Positions 35,894 through 45,028 of a DNA stretch of 64,000 nucleotides are shown in pieces. The stretch lies in the NCBI GenBank assembly GCA_021824565.1, contig JAKAKL010000116.1:81364-145363 (forward strand). Reading direction: 5' to 3'. The notes under the pieces are model-generated. The model did not search any database. It had not been told where the DNA came from and saw only the letters and a program-made list of their open reading frames with translations. Source of the stretch: Bacteroidota bacterium (lineage in GTDB: Bacteria; Bacteroidota; Ignavibacteria; Ignavibacteriales; Ignavibacteriaceae). A program made the position numbers and the translations under genes. The first letter of the stretch is position 1; each line of letters starts with the position of its first letter.

Positions 35894-37203
35894 TAGCTAA
35901 CCTTTCTTCTTAAAGGAAATAAAAGCTGTAAAATCGTACCGGAGTTTCTATCAGAGTCAATGCTAACTTCTCCATGATGCTTGTCCACAAGGTTTTTAAC
36001 AATCTTTAGGTTTAATTGTTTTGAGGTTTTTTGCCTCTCGTCTTCCGTCTCATTAATGTTGTTTGTGCAAAGAAATTTTATAATAATATTTCCGGTCTGG
36101 AACCTTGTTTGTATAATCAAACCAGCCGGCTTATTATTCTTGTTAAAGAGGAATGAAAAAACATTTGTCATCATTTGAGTAAGCTCATTCGGATTGCTTA
36201 ACATCGGCGGAATCTTTTCATCGAGATCTAAAATACATTCATAATTATAATTCGTCAGCGTAGAGTTAACCATGTTATAAAAGCCTGACAGAATATTATT
36301 AATATTGCATGATTGAACTCTTGATTTTACATCGTTTGTACCGGAAAATTCTACAAGCCGGTTTACAACATCTTTTACTTTTTTTACCTGATGGAGAATT
36401 GTATCCACAATTTTTTCATCGTAAGAGGAATTGTCTTTCTTTAGAAATTCGGAATAACTCGCAATTACCTGCATAGGCGAAAGAATTTCATCCGCGATGC
36501 CGGTTGTAAGCTCTCCAATTGCAGACAGCTTGAAGTCGTTTGCAAGTTTTGACTGATATACTTGTAGTTCTTCATAAGCCGAAATAATTTCTTTCTGCTT
36601 CGTAATTGAATCAATTCTCCCCAGCAAACTCTGGAGCGCCAACTGAGATATAACAATTTCTGTTGAGTTTTCTTTCAATGAAGTTGAATTGGTAATAACA
36701 GAAAGTAAAACCTTTTTCTTCGATGCGCATACCGCAGGAATTAAGAAGCATGATGATGTTTTTAAATCGTTGTTTGAAACAATTTTCTCAGAAATAATTT
36801 TTACTCCGCCGTTCTTAAAAATTTCAGCAAGTATTTCAAACGTAGCTGACTTTCCAAGTATTTGTTTTGAGTTTGATGATACTTTATTATGAAAACCTTT
36901 CAAAGATTTTTGTTGTTCATCAAAAAGAAGTATATCCGCTTCTTTCACTTCAATTATATTTTTTAAAGTAGACTTGAATTCTCCTACGATCTGAACTAAA
37001 TCATTTATGTTTTTAATTTTTTCGTTAAATGAATAGATCAGCTTGGTCAGCTTGTTATATTTATTCTGATTTGAATTTTTATCGAAGCCGGGATTGTAAT
37101 GAATCAGTTTCAGACCGCCGCCAGTTGTTCCGGTCCTTGTCATGTTCGGCAAAGATTTGTGGAAAGCTTCGTAGCTTAATGTATTTTGCTTTATAACTCT
37201 CAA
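35893..37203 (-). CDS. Degenerate histidine kinase-like protein (pseudokinase)
   Basis: A 436-residue soluble protein with kinase architecture but lost catalytic residues. A GAF-like region (about 50-195) is followed by a DHp segment IGELTTGIADEILSPMQV. NtrB-like kinases read AHEINNP here, so the phospho-accepting His is Asp238 (codon GAT, seen directly). The ATPase region keeps an overall outline (NELTQMMTNVFSFLF, then LNLKIVKNLVDKHHGEVSIDS) but the G1 DxGxG motif is missing. Kinase activity is therefore unlikely; a scaffold or allosteric role is more plausible. It lies between the HDOD pair and the rod genes, overlapping the HDOD gene by 4 nt. Confidence 0.78.
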   Translation of the reverse strand: MRVIKQNTLSYEAFHKSLPNMTRTGTTGGGLKLIHYNPGFDKNSNQNKYNKLTKLIYSFNEKIKNINDLVQIVGEFKSTLKNIIEVKEADILLFDEQQKSLKGFHNKVSSNSKQILGKSATFEILAEIFKNGGVKIISEKIVSNNDLKTSSCFLIPAVCASKKKVLLSVITNSTSLKENSTEIVISQLALQSLLGRIDSITKQKEIISAYEELQVYQSKLANDFKLSAIGELTTGIADEILSPMQVIASYSEFLKKDNSSYDEKIVDTILHQVKKVKDVVNRLVEFSGTNDVKSRVQSCNINNILSGFYNMVNSTLTNYNYECILDLDEKIPPMLSNPNELTQMMTNVFSFLFNKNNKPAGLIIQTRFQTGNIIIKFLCTNNINETEDERQKTSKQLNLKIVKNLVDKHHGEVSIDSDRNSGTILQLLFPLRRKVS

Positions 37204-38096
37204 CTCAAATACCTGACAGTTTCTGCTTGTTCAACAAATAAGTCTTTATAATTTTCAATAAGTTTTTCAATCTGTTCAGTTTCTCTAAATCTTAATAGAC
37301 CAATTTCAGAATCACTCAACTGAAGATTTTTATCCCAATAACAATTTCCGATATTTAATTTTTCAGTCATGTAATCGGCTAAATGAATAATTGTTGCTAA
37401 TGACTTACTGTCTTTTGAATCATTTGGATTATGATGATAAAGAATTGCATCGCACAAAGTTTCCGGGAAGTTCCATTTGTCTGTCAAGTAATGACCAATC
37501 TGTTGATGACTCATACCAAGCACTTCCAGTTCAGCCTCGCTGTAGCTGACTCCTTTTTGATTAACAATGTTATAAACTTCAATAAAATCGGCGTGGAAGA
37601 AACGATGCATAATGGAAAAGCCGAAGTCATGCAGAAACCCGCCGATAAAAGCTTCACCGCTGTTTGGGAAATCAAAATCTTCTGCAAGTCTTTTTGCGGC
37701 AGAACCGGTTAGATAAGAATGGAGCCAAAATTCTTTTTGACTAAGATATTGATCCGTCTTATTCTTAAAAGCTTCAACAATAGAAAGAACAGAAATAATA
37801 TTTCTCAATTCGCTGTAGCCAAGCACAAGTATAGCGAAGTCAATTGTGGTAACTTTGCGCTGAAGCCCGTAAAGCGGAGAGTTGGCAATCGTCAGAATTT
37901 TTGTCACCAGTCCCTGGTCTCTGGATATAATGCTTGACAACGCATGGCTATTTAAGGCAGGCTTGTCTAACATCTCCAAAGCTTCCTTAATTGCATTAGG
38001 AATCGGCGGAAGGTTATAAATATTCCGCAAGACTAATTCTGTTCTTTCCCTTTTCTTTTGCTCTGTTAATTGAAATGCTGTCATAATTACTTTCAC
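37200..38096 (-). CDS. HDOD domain signalling protein, second of tandem pair
   Basis: A 298-residue protein made of one HDOD domain (about 25-230). Typical signature: LPPIPNAIKEALEMLDKP, ISRDQGLVTKILTIANSPLYGLQRKVTTIDFAILVLGYSEL, and FLHDFGFSIMH, then MSHQQIGHYLTDKWNFPETLCDAILYHHNP. HD-superfamily residues (HD, HH, and a later HLADYM Asp) remain visible, though HDOD domains are generally thought to be non-hydrolytic. No receiver or GGDEF domain is attached. Closely similar to its neighbour at 38096, so the two arose by tandem duplication. HDOD proteins often act in chemotaxis/motility regulation. Confidence 0.88.
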   Translation of the reverse strand: MKVIMTAFQLTEQKKRERTELVLRNIYNLPPIPNAIKEALEMLDKPALNSHALSSIISRDQGLVTKILTIANSPLYGLQRKVTTIDFAILVLGYSELRNIISVLSIVEAFKNKTDQYLSQKEFWLHSYLTGSAAKRLAEDFDFPNSGEAFIGGFLHDFGFSIMHRFFHADFIEVYNIVNQKGVSYSEAELEVLGMSHQQIGHYLTDKWNFPETLCDAILYHHNPNDSKDSKSLATIIHLADYMTEKLNIGNCYWDKNLQLSDSEIGLLRFRETEQIEKLIENYKDLFVEQAETVRYLS

Positions 38097-38974
38097 TAAA
38101 ATATTATTGTTTCGTTTTGACTTTTTAAAAGTTCGCTGTAATTATCAATGAACCTTGTTAAATTTGTTTCGCTGCCGAAGTTTAGAATTTTAATAACGTT
38201 TTCATCTAGTTCCATATTATCATCCCAATAAAAGCCGCCGATATTGAGACGCTGCGTCATGTAATCAGCAAGATGAACTATAGAAGCCATAACTTTATTT
38301 TCTTCAGATAATGAAGGTTGGTGATGAAAACAAATTACGTCTCCTAATGAGGCGGGAAGATTCCATCTGCTGATCAAGAATTTTCCAATCTCTTGATGCG
38401 TTAAACCTAATATTTGTTCTTCCGCCTTTATATATCTCATCTGCTGACTGTCTACAAGATTATTTATAGAATTAAATTCTTTATTAAAATATCTTTGAAT
38501 GATGGAAATGCCGAGATCATGAAGCAGACCAGCAGTAAAAGCTTCGCCGGACTTGGGAAAGTATAAATCGTCGGCAATTCGTTTAGCAGTTGCAGCTGTA
38601 ATAATTGAATGGTTCCAGTAAGCTTTGCTGTCCCAATCTTTCATCCCATCTTTTTTAAATGCTTCAATCATTGAGAGAGCGATTACAATATTTTTTATAT
38701 GCTCAAAGCCAAGGATTACAATTGCAAATTCTATCGTTGATACTCTCCTAGGCAGTCCATAGAGAGGAGAATTTGCTACTGTCAATATTTTTGCAACCAG
38801 CCCCTGGTCTTTGCTTATCATTCTTCCAAGCTCTGTAGCGCTGGTGTTCGGATTATTCAACAGCTTGGAAACTTCAAACATTACAATCGGAATTGACGGC
38901 AGGTTTCTTATGCTTGATAATAATCTGATATAGATTTTTTTCTCGTTAATATTTTCCACATTACCATTATTCAT
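38096..38974 (-). CDS. HDOD domain signalling protein, first of tandem pair
   Basis: A 292-residue HDOD protein. Motifs: LPSIPIVMFEVSKLLNNPNTSATELGRMISKDQGLVAKILTVANSPLYGLPRRVSTIEFAIVILGFEHI, then LLHDLGISIIQRYF, LTHQEIGKFLISRWNLPASLGDVICFHHQP and VHLADYMTQRLNIG. It shares long identical stretches with the next gene and the same length, and the reading frames overlap by one base (TAATG-type junction). It starts 8 nt inside the 3' end of fliA. Presumably a cytoplasmic regulator of motility or of sigma-28 output (inference from position). Confidence 0.88.
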   Translation of the reverse strand: MNNGNVENINEKKIYIRLLSSIRNLPSIPIVMFEVSKLLNNPNTSATELGRMISKDQGLVAKILTVANSPLYGLPRRVSTIEFAIVILGFEHIKNIVIALSMIEAFKKDGMKDWDSKAYWNHSIITAATAKRIADDLYFPKSGEAFTAGLLHDLGISIIQRYFNKEFNSINNLVDSQQMRYIKAEEQILGLTHQEIGKFLISRWNLPASLGDVICFHHQPSLSEENKVMASIVHLADYMTQRLNIGGFYWDDNMELDENVIKILNFGSETNLTRFIDNYSELLKSQNETIIF

Positions 38975-39596
38975 TTATATAAGCCAGCTTATTTTTTAGC
39001 ATGTCAATAATTCTTGAATGAACCTGCGAAACTCTTGAGACAGTGATGTTTAAAACTTTAGCAATTTCTTTATAGCTGAGGTCTTCATAATAATAAAGCG
39101 ATATTATGAGGCGGTCGCGCTCATCTAATTTTTTAATTGCATCAACAAGTATTTCTTTTGTTTGATTTTTTTCTGCTGCATCGTTGGGAACTTCCGAGCT
39201 GCTGGGAATAACTTCATAAAGCATAAAGCTGTCTTCTTCATCTACTGGGCTGGTAAGCGAAACATTGGTGTAAACATTTTTTTGCTCTGCGTTTGGGTTT
39301 ACAGGCCGCGGTTTTATTTGAAGCTTCCTTAACTCATCAATTATTTTTCCCCGTATTCTTTGAATGGCATAAGTTTCAAATTTAGTTCCGTACTCAGGGT
39401 CGAACCGGTCAATCGCTTCACTCAATCCCTCTACTCCGAACTGGAAATAATCCCGGTCGTCGAGTATTTCCAAGTTTATAAATTTTGAATTATGAATTAC
39501 GTAATGAACGAGTTTTATATAATTCATAACAATCTGCTTCTTCAATTCCTCACTTGGTTTCGATTTGAATTCCTGCCAAAGCGTTGCCGTGTTCAT
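38967..39596 (-). CDS. fliA: Flagellar sigma factor FliA (sigma-28)
   Basis: A 209-residue sigma-70-family factor of the FliA/WhiG type. Region 2: YFQFGVEGLSEAIDRFDPEYGTKFETYAIQRIRGKIIDELRK, with the characteristic YAIQRIRGxIxDELR. Region 4 HTH: LSYKEIAKVLNITVSRVSQVHSRIIDMLK. The region between is short and acidic, as expected (no region 1). It directs transcription of late flagellar and chemotaxis genes. No flgM anti-sigma gene is visible in the window. Starts 5 nt after the small membrane protein gene. Confidence 0.95.
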   Translation of the reverse strand: MNTATLWQEFKSKPSEELKKQIVMNYIKLVHYVIHNSKFINLEILDDRDYFQFGVEGLSEAIDRFDPEYGTKFETYAIQRIRGKIIDELRKLQIKPRPVNPNAEQKNVYTNVSLTSPVDEEDSFMLYEVIPSSSEVPNDAAEKNQTKEILVDAIKKLDERDRLIISLYYYEDLSYKEIAKVLNITVSRVSQVHSRIIDMLKNKLAYINE

Positions 39597-39601
39597 GTGA
39601 A

Positions 39602-39826
39602 CTATTTCCTATCAATTTTATTTGATGTTTCTCTGCCTTTATCAAAGGAAGTCTTATTAATTGCTTTGATAAACGCCATGGTAATTATGCTTAACATTAT
39701 TGTAGTTGCTGCAAATACTACAAACGATTTGAAAAAAAGATCCGGTAACGGTAAATCCATCCGGCTGAAGAAGATTATTGATAACGCAAAAACAAGTAAA
39801 CCGAATTGTAAAATTATTTTGTTCAT
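39602..39826 (-). CDS. Small two-helix membrane protein between flhG and fliA
   Basis: A 74-residue protein with two hydrophobic helices (about 3-20 and 32-55) joined by a short polar loop with RMDLPLPDLFFKS, and a basic tail (DKGRETSNKIDRK). I do not recognise the family. Its place in the run (99 nt after flhG, 5 nt before fliA) and intact codon structure support a real gene. A role in flagellar placement or sigma control is only a guess. Confidence 0.55.
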   Translation of the reverse strand: MNKIILQFGLLVFALSIIFFSRMDLPLPDLFFKSFVVFAATTIMLSIITMAFIKAINKTSFDKGRETSNKIDRK

Positions 39827-39925
39827 ATCATTTGAGTTTTTTTATAGTAAAAATTCAAATTCTATACCAGTGAAAGCGTTTGGGATAATCTTCGATTTGG
39901 GCGTAAATGCGCCGATTAATTGCGT

Positions 39926-40774
39926 TTATTTAGATTGCTTTTTTGATGCTTGGTGAATATTAGCCACTTGAACGATTTCATAAATATTCTTTGAAATCCT
40001 GGCTATCTGCGTCCCCGCTGTTGAACGTGAAAATTTCTTATAAAAAATTTCCTGTGAGGTAATAGCTCTGCTTACTGCGCCGTCAAATTCTATTTCTCCG
40101 AGCAGCTTGATTTTTTCTTTAAGAAAATGTTTGGCTGCCATCGATAAATTATTGAAAGTGACTTCGCAGTCTTTTTGTTCCACACATTTGTTTATAACTA
40201 CCATTTTCTCAAGTTGGCTGCTCTTACTGTTCAACAGCTTTATGATTACGTAAGCATCCATTACAGCTGTCGGTTCTGGCGTGGTAATTATAACATTATG
40301 ATCCGCATTTAATAAAATAGAAATTTCATCTTCGCTCGCGCCGGAGCCTGTATCAAGTATGATTACATCATAACTATCCTGAATGGCTCTTAACTGTAAG
40401 AAAAGCTGCGTTATTAATTCCGGCTTTGCTTTTGGATAGTCCAGCTTTCCCGAATCTCCAAAAATAAAATGAAGATTAGGTTCGTATTCTGTAATAAGCT
40501 CGGTTAATAAATTTCTGCCTGTGAAAAAATTATAAATTGTTTTGGCGGCAATTACATTCAACATTATATTGGCATTGGAAAGATTGGGATCGAGATCAAC
40601 AAATAATACCTTTTTGCCGCTACGCGAAATTGCATAAGCAATATTGAGCGAGATAAAAGTCTTCCCAGTTCCGCCTTTGCCGGATGTAAAAGCAATTATC
40701 TTTGAAAAACTTTTAGAAGTTGTTTTATTTTTTAATTGCTCAAGTTCAAATACACGTTCAGCTTGTCCAAACAT
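39926..40774 (-). CDS. flhG: FlhG/FleN MinD-like ATPase
   Basis: A 282-residue ParA/MinD-type ATPase controlling flagellar number together with FlhF. The deviant Walker A GKGGTGKT, VLFVDLDPNLSNANIML and DTGSGA motifs are present. The N-terminal segment GQAERVFELEQL corresponds to the activator helix of FlhG (consensus DQAxxLR) that stimulates the FlhF GTPase, with a Gly instead of Asp. A C-terminal amphipathic helix (about residues 255-275) could bind the membrane. Overlaps the flhF stop by one base. Confidence 0.92.
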   Translation of the reverse strand: MFGQAERVFELEQLKNKTTSKSFSKIIAFTSGKGGTGKTFISLNIAYAISRSGKKVLFVDLDPNLSNANIMLNVIAAKTIYNFFTGRNLLTELITEYEPNLHFIFGDSGKLDYPKAKPELITQLFLQLRAIQDSYDVIILDTGSGASEDEISILLNADHNVIITTPEPTAVMDAYVIIKLLNSKSSQLEKMVVINKCVEQKDCEVTFNNLSMAAKHFLKEKIKLLGEIEFDGAVSRAITSQEIFYKKFSRSTAGTQIARISKNIYEIVQVANIHQASKKQSK

Positions 40775-41904
40775 TAATTTAGTTTACCGGTATAAATCAT
40801 TTTAGAAATAAATTCAGGATCGGCGGAGATTATATCATCGGGGATTACCTGCCCGTTTGTTAAAAATGAAACCGGCATATCAAACTGTGTTACTATGTTC
40901 AAAATATTTCCGTGAGTAACTGCTTCGTCGATCTTTGTAAAAATTACAGAATTATATTTGAATATTTTAAACCTCTCCGCTACATCATAGAGATTCTTGG
41001 TTGAATTCGTTGCGCTTAAAACAAGATATGTTTCATCAACATCCGACAAAGACAAAAATTCCTTATTAACTTTTAAGTGCTCCATATTCTTCTGGCTTCT
41101 GCCGGCTGTGTCAATAAATATTATATCTTTATTCTTGAATGAATTCAGAAGCCGCGGCATATCAGACGGCTCGTAAGCCACAAGCATATCTATGTTGCTG
41201 ACTTCTGAAAAAATTCTTAATTGATCAAGCGCCCCTAAACGATAAGTGTCGATAGATATTAAGCCGACATTTAAGTTGTGTAGTATCTTTGATATTACCG
41301 CTAACTTCGCGATACAAGTTGACTTTCCAACACCGGTGGGTCCAACCAGGGCTACTTTTTTGGGTTTGTTTTTTTTATTCACTTCAAAATTATGTGTCGG
41401 GATCATCGATGAGATACTTGACAGCACATAACTATCTAAACTATTGGTATCCAAAAAATCTTTATTCTTCTTTAACTGATTTATTATGGATGAAACTATC
41501 GGTTTCTGAACTTCTCTGTGAAATAGAGTATCTACAATTTCTTTTAATTCTTCTTCAAGATGATTTGTCTGCTGCGGTCTTACCGTATTTCTTACTATTT
41601 TCTTTGCGGGTGCAGTCTGCAAAGAAGTTCTTGCGGCTGAATTTGTATAAACTTTATTCGACAATTTTCTTAATTCATCTGCAAAGTTTTCATTGTCAAT
41701 CGTCTTTCTATGCTGTGCAGAAGCTTGGCTCATAGCATTATCATTATCAATGCCGGCAGTTATCTCAAACATTTTTTTTGAACCGTATTTATCTTCGCCT
41801 AACACCACACGCGTTCCTAATATTACCGCGTCTCCTCCCAGTTCGCTTTTCATTTGGGCTGTAGCTTGCTTCAAAGTTGGAGCTAAAAATTTTTTAATTT
41901 GCAT
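40774..41904 (-). CDS. flhF: Flagellar SRP-like GTPase FlhF
   Basis: A 376-residue SRP-family GTPase that recruits the first flagellar parts to the assembly site. After a basic N-terminal domain (MQIKKFLAPTLKQATAQMKSELG) and a helical linker, the NG domain shows G1 VALVGPTGVGKSTCIAKLA, SIDTYRLGALDQL, DTAGRSQ (G3) and TKIDEA (G4). It overlaps flhA by 11 nt and flhG by one base, the standard flhA-flhF-flhG order. Confidence 0.96.
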   Translation of the reverse strand: MQIKKFLAPTLKQATAQMKSELGGDAVILGTRVVLGEDKYGSKKMFEITAGIDNDNAMSQASAQHRKTIDNENFADELRKLSNKVYTNSAARTSLQTAPAKKIVRNTVRPQQTNHLEEELKEIVDTLFHREVQKPIVSSIINQLKKNKDFLDTNSLDSYVLSSISSMIPTHNFEVNKKNKPKKVALVGPTGVGKSTCIAKLAVISKILHNLNVGLISIDTYRLGALDQLRIFSEVSNIDMLVAYEPSDMPRLLNSFKNKDIIFIDTAGRSQKNMEHLKVNKEFLSLSDVDETYLVLSATNSTKNLYDVAERFKIFKYNSVIFTKIDEAVTHGNILNIVTQFDMPVSFLTNGQVIPDDIISADPEFISKMIYTGKLN

Positions 41905-43942
41905 TTATAACCTCTAATCTTTCGATGAACTCTATTTCGACGTGAGAAGGAAGCTCCGAATAAGAGAGCACAACGACTTCGGGAAAACTTGCATTGATAA
42001 GCCTGTAGAAATATGGTCTTATAGTTGCCGAAGTAATAATTATCGGTGCATAACCAAGCACCTTAAACTTTTCCACATAATTATGAATTGTATTATTAAG
42101 TTCGCGCAGCACTACCGGGCTTAATCCGAGAGTCTGCACTGCTTCTTTTTGATTCTGCAAAGATTTGGTAATGAACGTCTCTATTTCATCGCCCAAAGCG
42201 GCTGCGTGAATTATTCCGTTGTTATCTTTGTACATGTTTGCCAGAGTTTCGCCCATTGAGTGTCTTACATATTCCGTAAGGACATCAATGTTTTTGGTAA
42301 CTTTAGAATAATCAATCAGCGCTTCAAGAATCTGCACGAGGTCTTTGATCGGGATTAATTCTTTTAATAAATTCTGCAGAACTTTCTGAATCGTACCGAG
42401 AGACAATGCATCCGAATTAATATCTTCAATTACAGCAGGATATTCTTTCTTAAGATTTTCCAATAACTGCTTAACCGCTTGTCGAGTTAGAATTTTGTCG
42501 AAATTTTTCTTTAATGTTTCCTGGAGATGAGTTGATAAAACCGAAATACTGTCAACAACTGTATATTCCAAAAGTTCAGCTTTATCTTTTTCATCCCGCG
42601 AAATCCAAAATCCGGAAAGATTAAACGCAGGATCTTTTGTCGGAATCCCGCTCAAAGGCTCAGAAATATTTCCCGGGTTCATCGCAAGAAATCTGTCTGT
42701 GTATATTTCATAAGAAGCAACTATATTGCCTTTAATCTTTATAATATATTCATTCGGCTCAAGCTGAAGATTATCTCTCACTCGAACAGGCGGGATTAAA
42801 ACACCGTATTCCAATGCAATATATTTTCTTGTCGAAGAGATTTTTTGAAATAAATTTCCGCCTTGCTTCTCGTCCACCAGGCTTATTAAACCGTAGCCGA
42901 TTTCTATTTCAACCGGATCGACCTGCAAATATTGTTCGACTTTTTCTTCACCGGGTTCGGCTTCAACGACCTGCGCATCAACTGAGGTATCCGGAAGTTC
43001 CTTACCTTTTTTTGTTAAATAAGCCCCGGTTCCTAAAAGCGTTCCGAGAGTAATGAACGGAATTGAAGGCATTCCTGGAATAAATGCGAACATTCCAATT
43101 GCACCTGCAACTATTCCTAACACACGTGGATTAGAAAGCAATTGTTTTTTCATCTGAAAATCCAGTGCAGTGCCAGCTGCGCTTCTTGTTACTACCAATC
43201 CAGCCGAAGTCGCAATTAGTAAGGCAGGAATTTGAGATACCAGTCCATCGCCTATTGTCAATATTGTATAGTTGTGAATAGCATCGGTAAACGACATTCC
43301 TTTTGAAGCGACACCAATTATAAATCCGCCGATAATATTTATACCGTTTATTAGTAATGCGGCAATCGCATCTCCTTTGACAAACTTGCTTGCTCCATCC
43401 ATCGCGCCGTAAAATTCAGCTTCTCTGCTGATGGATTCTCTTCTGTGCCTTGCTTCCGCTTCATTGATTAAACCTGTATTCAAATCAGCGTCAATTGCCA
43501 TCTGCTTGCCCGGCATTGCATCAAGAGTAAAACGCGCAGCAACTTCAGAAATTCTTCCCGATCCTTTGATGATAACTATAAACTGAATTACGACAAGTAT
43601 AATAAAAATAATGAACCCGACAACATAATTTCCTCCGACTACAAACGAACCGAATGTGTCAATTACTTTTCCTGCATAGCCGTCAAGAAGTATTAATCTT
43701 GCCGAGCTGATATTTAATGAAAGTCTGAATAATGTTAAGACTAAAAGAAGACCCGGAAATATTGAAATATCCAGCGGCGACTGGATGTACAAAGAGACAA
43801 TTAGAACGAGAATCGAAAGAGTGATGTTCAATGCAATAAAGAAATCCAGCAGAGCCGGCGGCAATGGAACAAGCATCAAGCCGAGCATGAAAATTAAAGC
43901 AAAGGCTAAAAGAATATCTGTATTTTTTCCAAGCGTTTTCAT
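41894..43942 (-). CDS. flhA: Flagellar export gate protein FlhA
   Basis: A 682-residue FHIPEP-family export gate component. Eight membrane helices fill about residues 10-310; the loop between holds the signature GSGRISEVAARFTLDAMPGKQMAIDADLN. The C-terminal cytoplasmic half (about 330-682) forms the platform that docks substrate-chaperone complexes, ending EVINAN. Length normal. The start abuts the flhB stop. Confidence 0.97.
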   Translation of the reverse strand: MKTLGKNTDILLAFALIFMLGLMLVPLPPALLDFFIALNITLSILVLIVSLYIQSPLDISIFPGLLLVLTLFRLSLNISSARLILLDGYAGKVIDTFGSFVVGGNYVVGFIIFIILVVIQFIVIIKGSGRISEVAARFTLDAMPGKQMAIDADLNTGLINEAEARHRRESISREAEFYGAMDGASKFVKGDAIAALLINGINIIGGFIIGVASKGMSFTDAIHNYTILTIGDGLVSQIPALLIATSAGLVVTRSAAGTALDFQMKKQLLSNPRVLGIVAGAIGMFAFIPGMPSIPFITLGTLLGTGAYLTKKGKELPDTSVDAQVVEAEPGEEKVEQYLQVDPVEIEIGYGLISLVDEKQGGNLFQKISSTRKYIALEYGVLIPPVRVRDNLQLEPNEYIIKIKGNIVASYEIYTDRFLAMNPGNISEPLSGIPTKDPAFNLSGFWISRDEKDKAELLEYTVVDSISVLSTHLQETLKKNFDKILTRQAVKQLLENLKKEYPAVIEDINSDALSLGTIQKVLQNLLKELIPIKDLVQILEALIDYSKVTKNIDVLTEYVRHSMGETLANMYKDNNGIIHAAALGDEIETFITKSLQNQKEAVQTLGLSPVVLRELNNTIHNYVEKFKVLGYAPIIITSATIRPYFYRLINASFPEVVVLSYSELPSHVEIEFIERLEVINAN

Positions 43943-45028
43943 TTAGACTATAAGCTTTCTTTTCTTTTTATTTTTTAATTGATAGATGTATGCAAGTACT
44001 TGCGCAACTGCTTTAAACAATGTTGAAGGAATTTCATCTCCAATGTCGCAGATTCTATACAAAGCTCTTGCCAACTCACGGTCCTCATGAAGCGGTATAT
44101 TATTTTCTACTGCAATCTTTTTTATTCTCTGAGCCAATTCATCCACGCCTTTTGCTACAACTTTAGGCGCGGAATTTTTTGACATGTCATATTTTAATGC
44201 GACAGCGTAGTGAGTAGGATTCGTTATGACAACGTCAGCCTTTGGAACATGCTGCATCATTCTATTCTTTGCCGCCTGGAATTGCATCCTCTTTATTCGA
44301 GATTTTATCTGGGGGTCTCCTTCAGTCTGCTTGTTCTCTTCTTTAACTTCCTGCTTGGTCATCATCATTTCTTTTTTAAATTTCACTTTTTGATAAATGA
44401 AATCGACCGCGGCAATAAGCACATAAATAATCGCGATCTTCCAGAGAAGGGTGTATGCAGCGCTAACCATAAAGGAAACAATCTCAGGTATAGTTAGCTG
44501 TACAAGCATTTCCGATTTTAAAATAAAATCCGAAACTATTGAATAAGTAAAGCCTCCGATAATTGCAAGTTTAATTAAAGCTTTGCTGACTTCAATTAAA
44601 GAACGCACAGAGAAGAAAACTTTTTTTATGCCATTCAACGGGTTGAATTTATTAAAATCCGGCATCAGCGCTTTAAGGCTTATTTTAAATCCAACCTGAG
44701 CTATGCCTGCCACCAGCGCAACTATAAAAAGCGCTCCTAATATCGGAGAAATGATCAGCAGGAAAGTGAACATAATTTCTTTTGCAAAATATATAAAAGT
44801 GTCTTTGGTAAGATTGAGAACATCAAGCGAGTCAAATGTTCCGATAGTGAGTTCTGTAATTTTTCGGCTTATAAAATGCTGGGTTAAGTAAACCATCAGA
44901 AGCCCGCTTACAAAAATAGCGAATGAATTTATCTCGCTGCTCTTTGCTACTTTGCCTTTTTCTCTGCTGTCATTGAGGCGCTTGCCAGTAGCTTGTTCGG
45001 TTTTTTCCTGTCCTTCTGTTTCAGCCAT
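43943..45028 (-). CDS. flhB: Flagellar export switch protein FlhB
   Basis: A 361-residue export apparatus protein that switches substrate class from hook to filament. Four membrane helices (about 35-50, 85-110, 150-170, 190-212) are followed by a cytoplasmic domain. The autocleavage motif NPTH is at 270-273 in VITNPTHYAVALKY, matching the position in E. coli. A basic linker (KFKKEMMMTKQEVKEENKQ) precedes it. Stop and flhA start are adjacent. Confidence 0.97.
   Translation of the reverse strand: MAETEGQEKTEQATGKRLNDSREKGKVAKSSEINSFAIFVSGLLMVYLTQHFISRKITELTIGTFDSLDVLNLTKDTFIYFAKEIMFTFLLIISPILGALFIVALVAGIAQVGFKISLKALMPDFNKFNPLNGIKKVFFSVRSLIEVSKALIKLAIIGGFTYSIVSDFILKSEMLVQLTIPEIVSFMVSAAYTLLWKIAIIYVLIAAVDFIYQKVKFKKEMMMTKQEVKEENKQTEGDPQIKSRIKRMQFQAAKNRMMQHVPKADVVITNPTHYAVALKYDMSKNSAPKVVAKGVDELAQRIKKIAVENNIPLHEDRELARALYRICDIGDEIPSTLFKAVAQVLAYIYQLKNKKKRKLIV

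Noticed and set aside
41289..41735. 148-codon forward open frame in flhF
   Set aside because: Antisense shadow of flhF; no start signal and no domain pattern.
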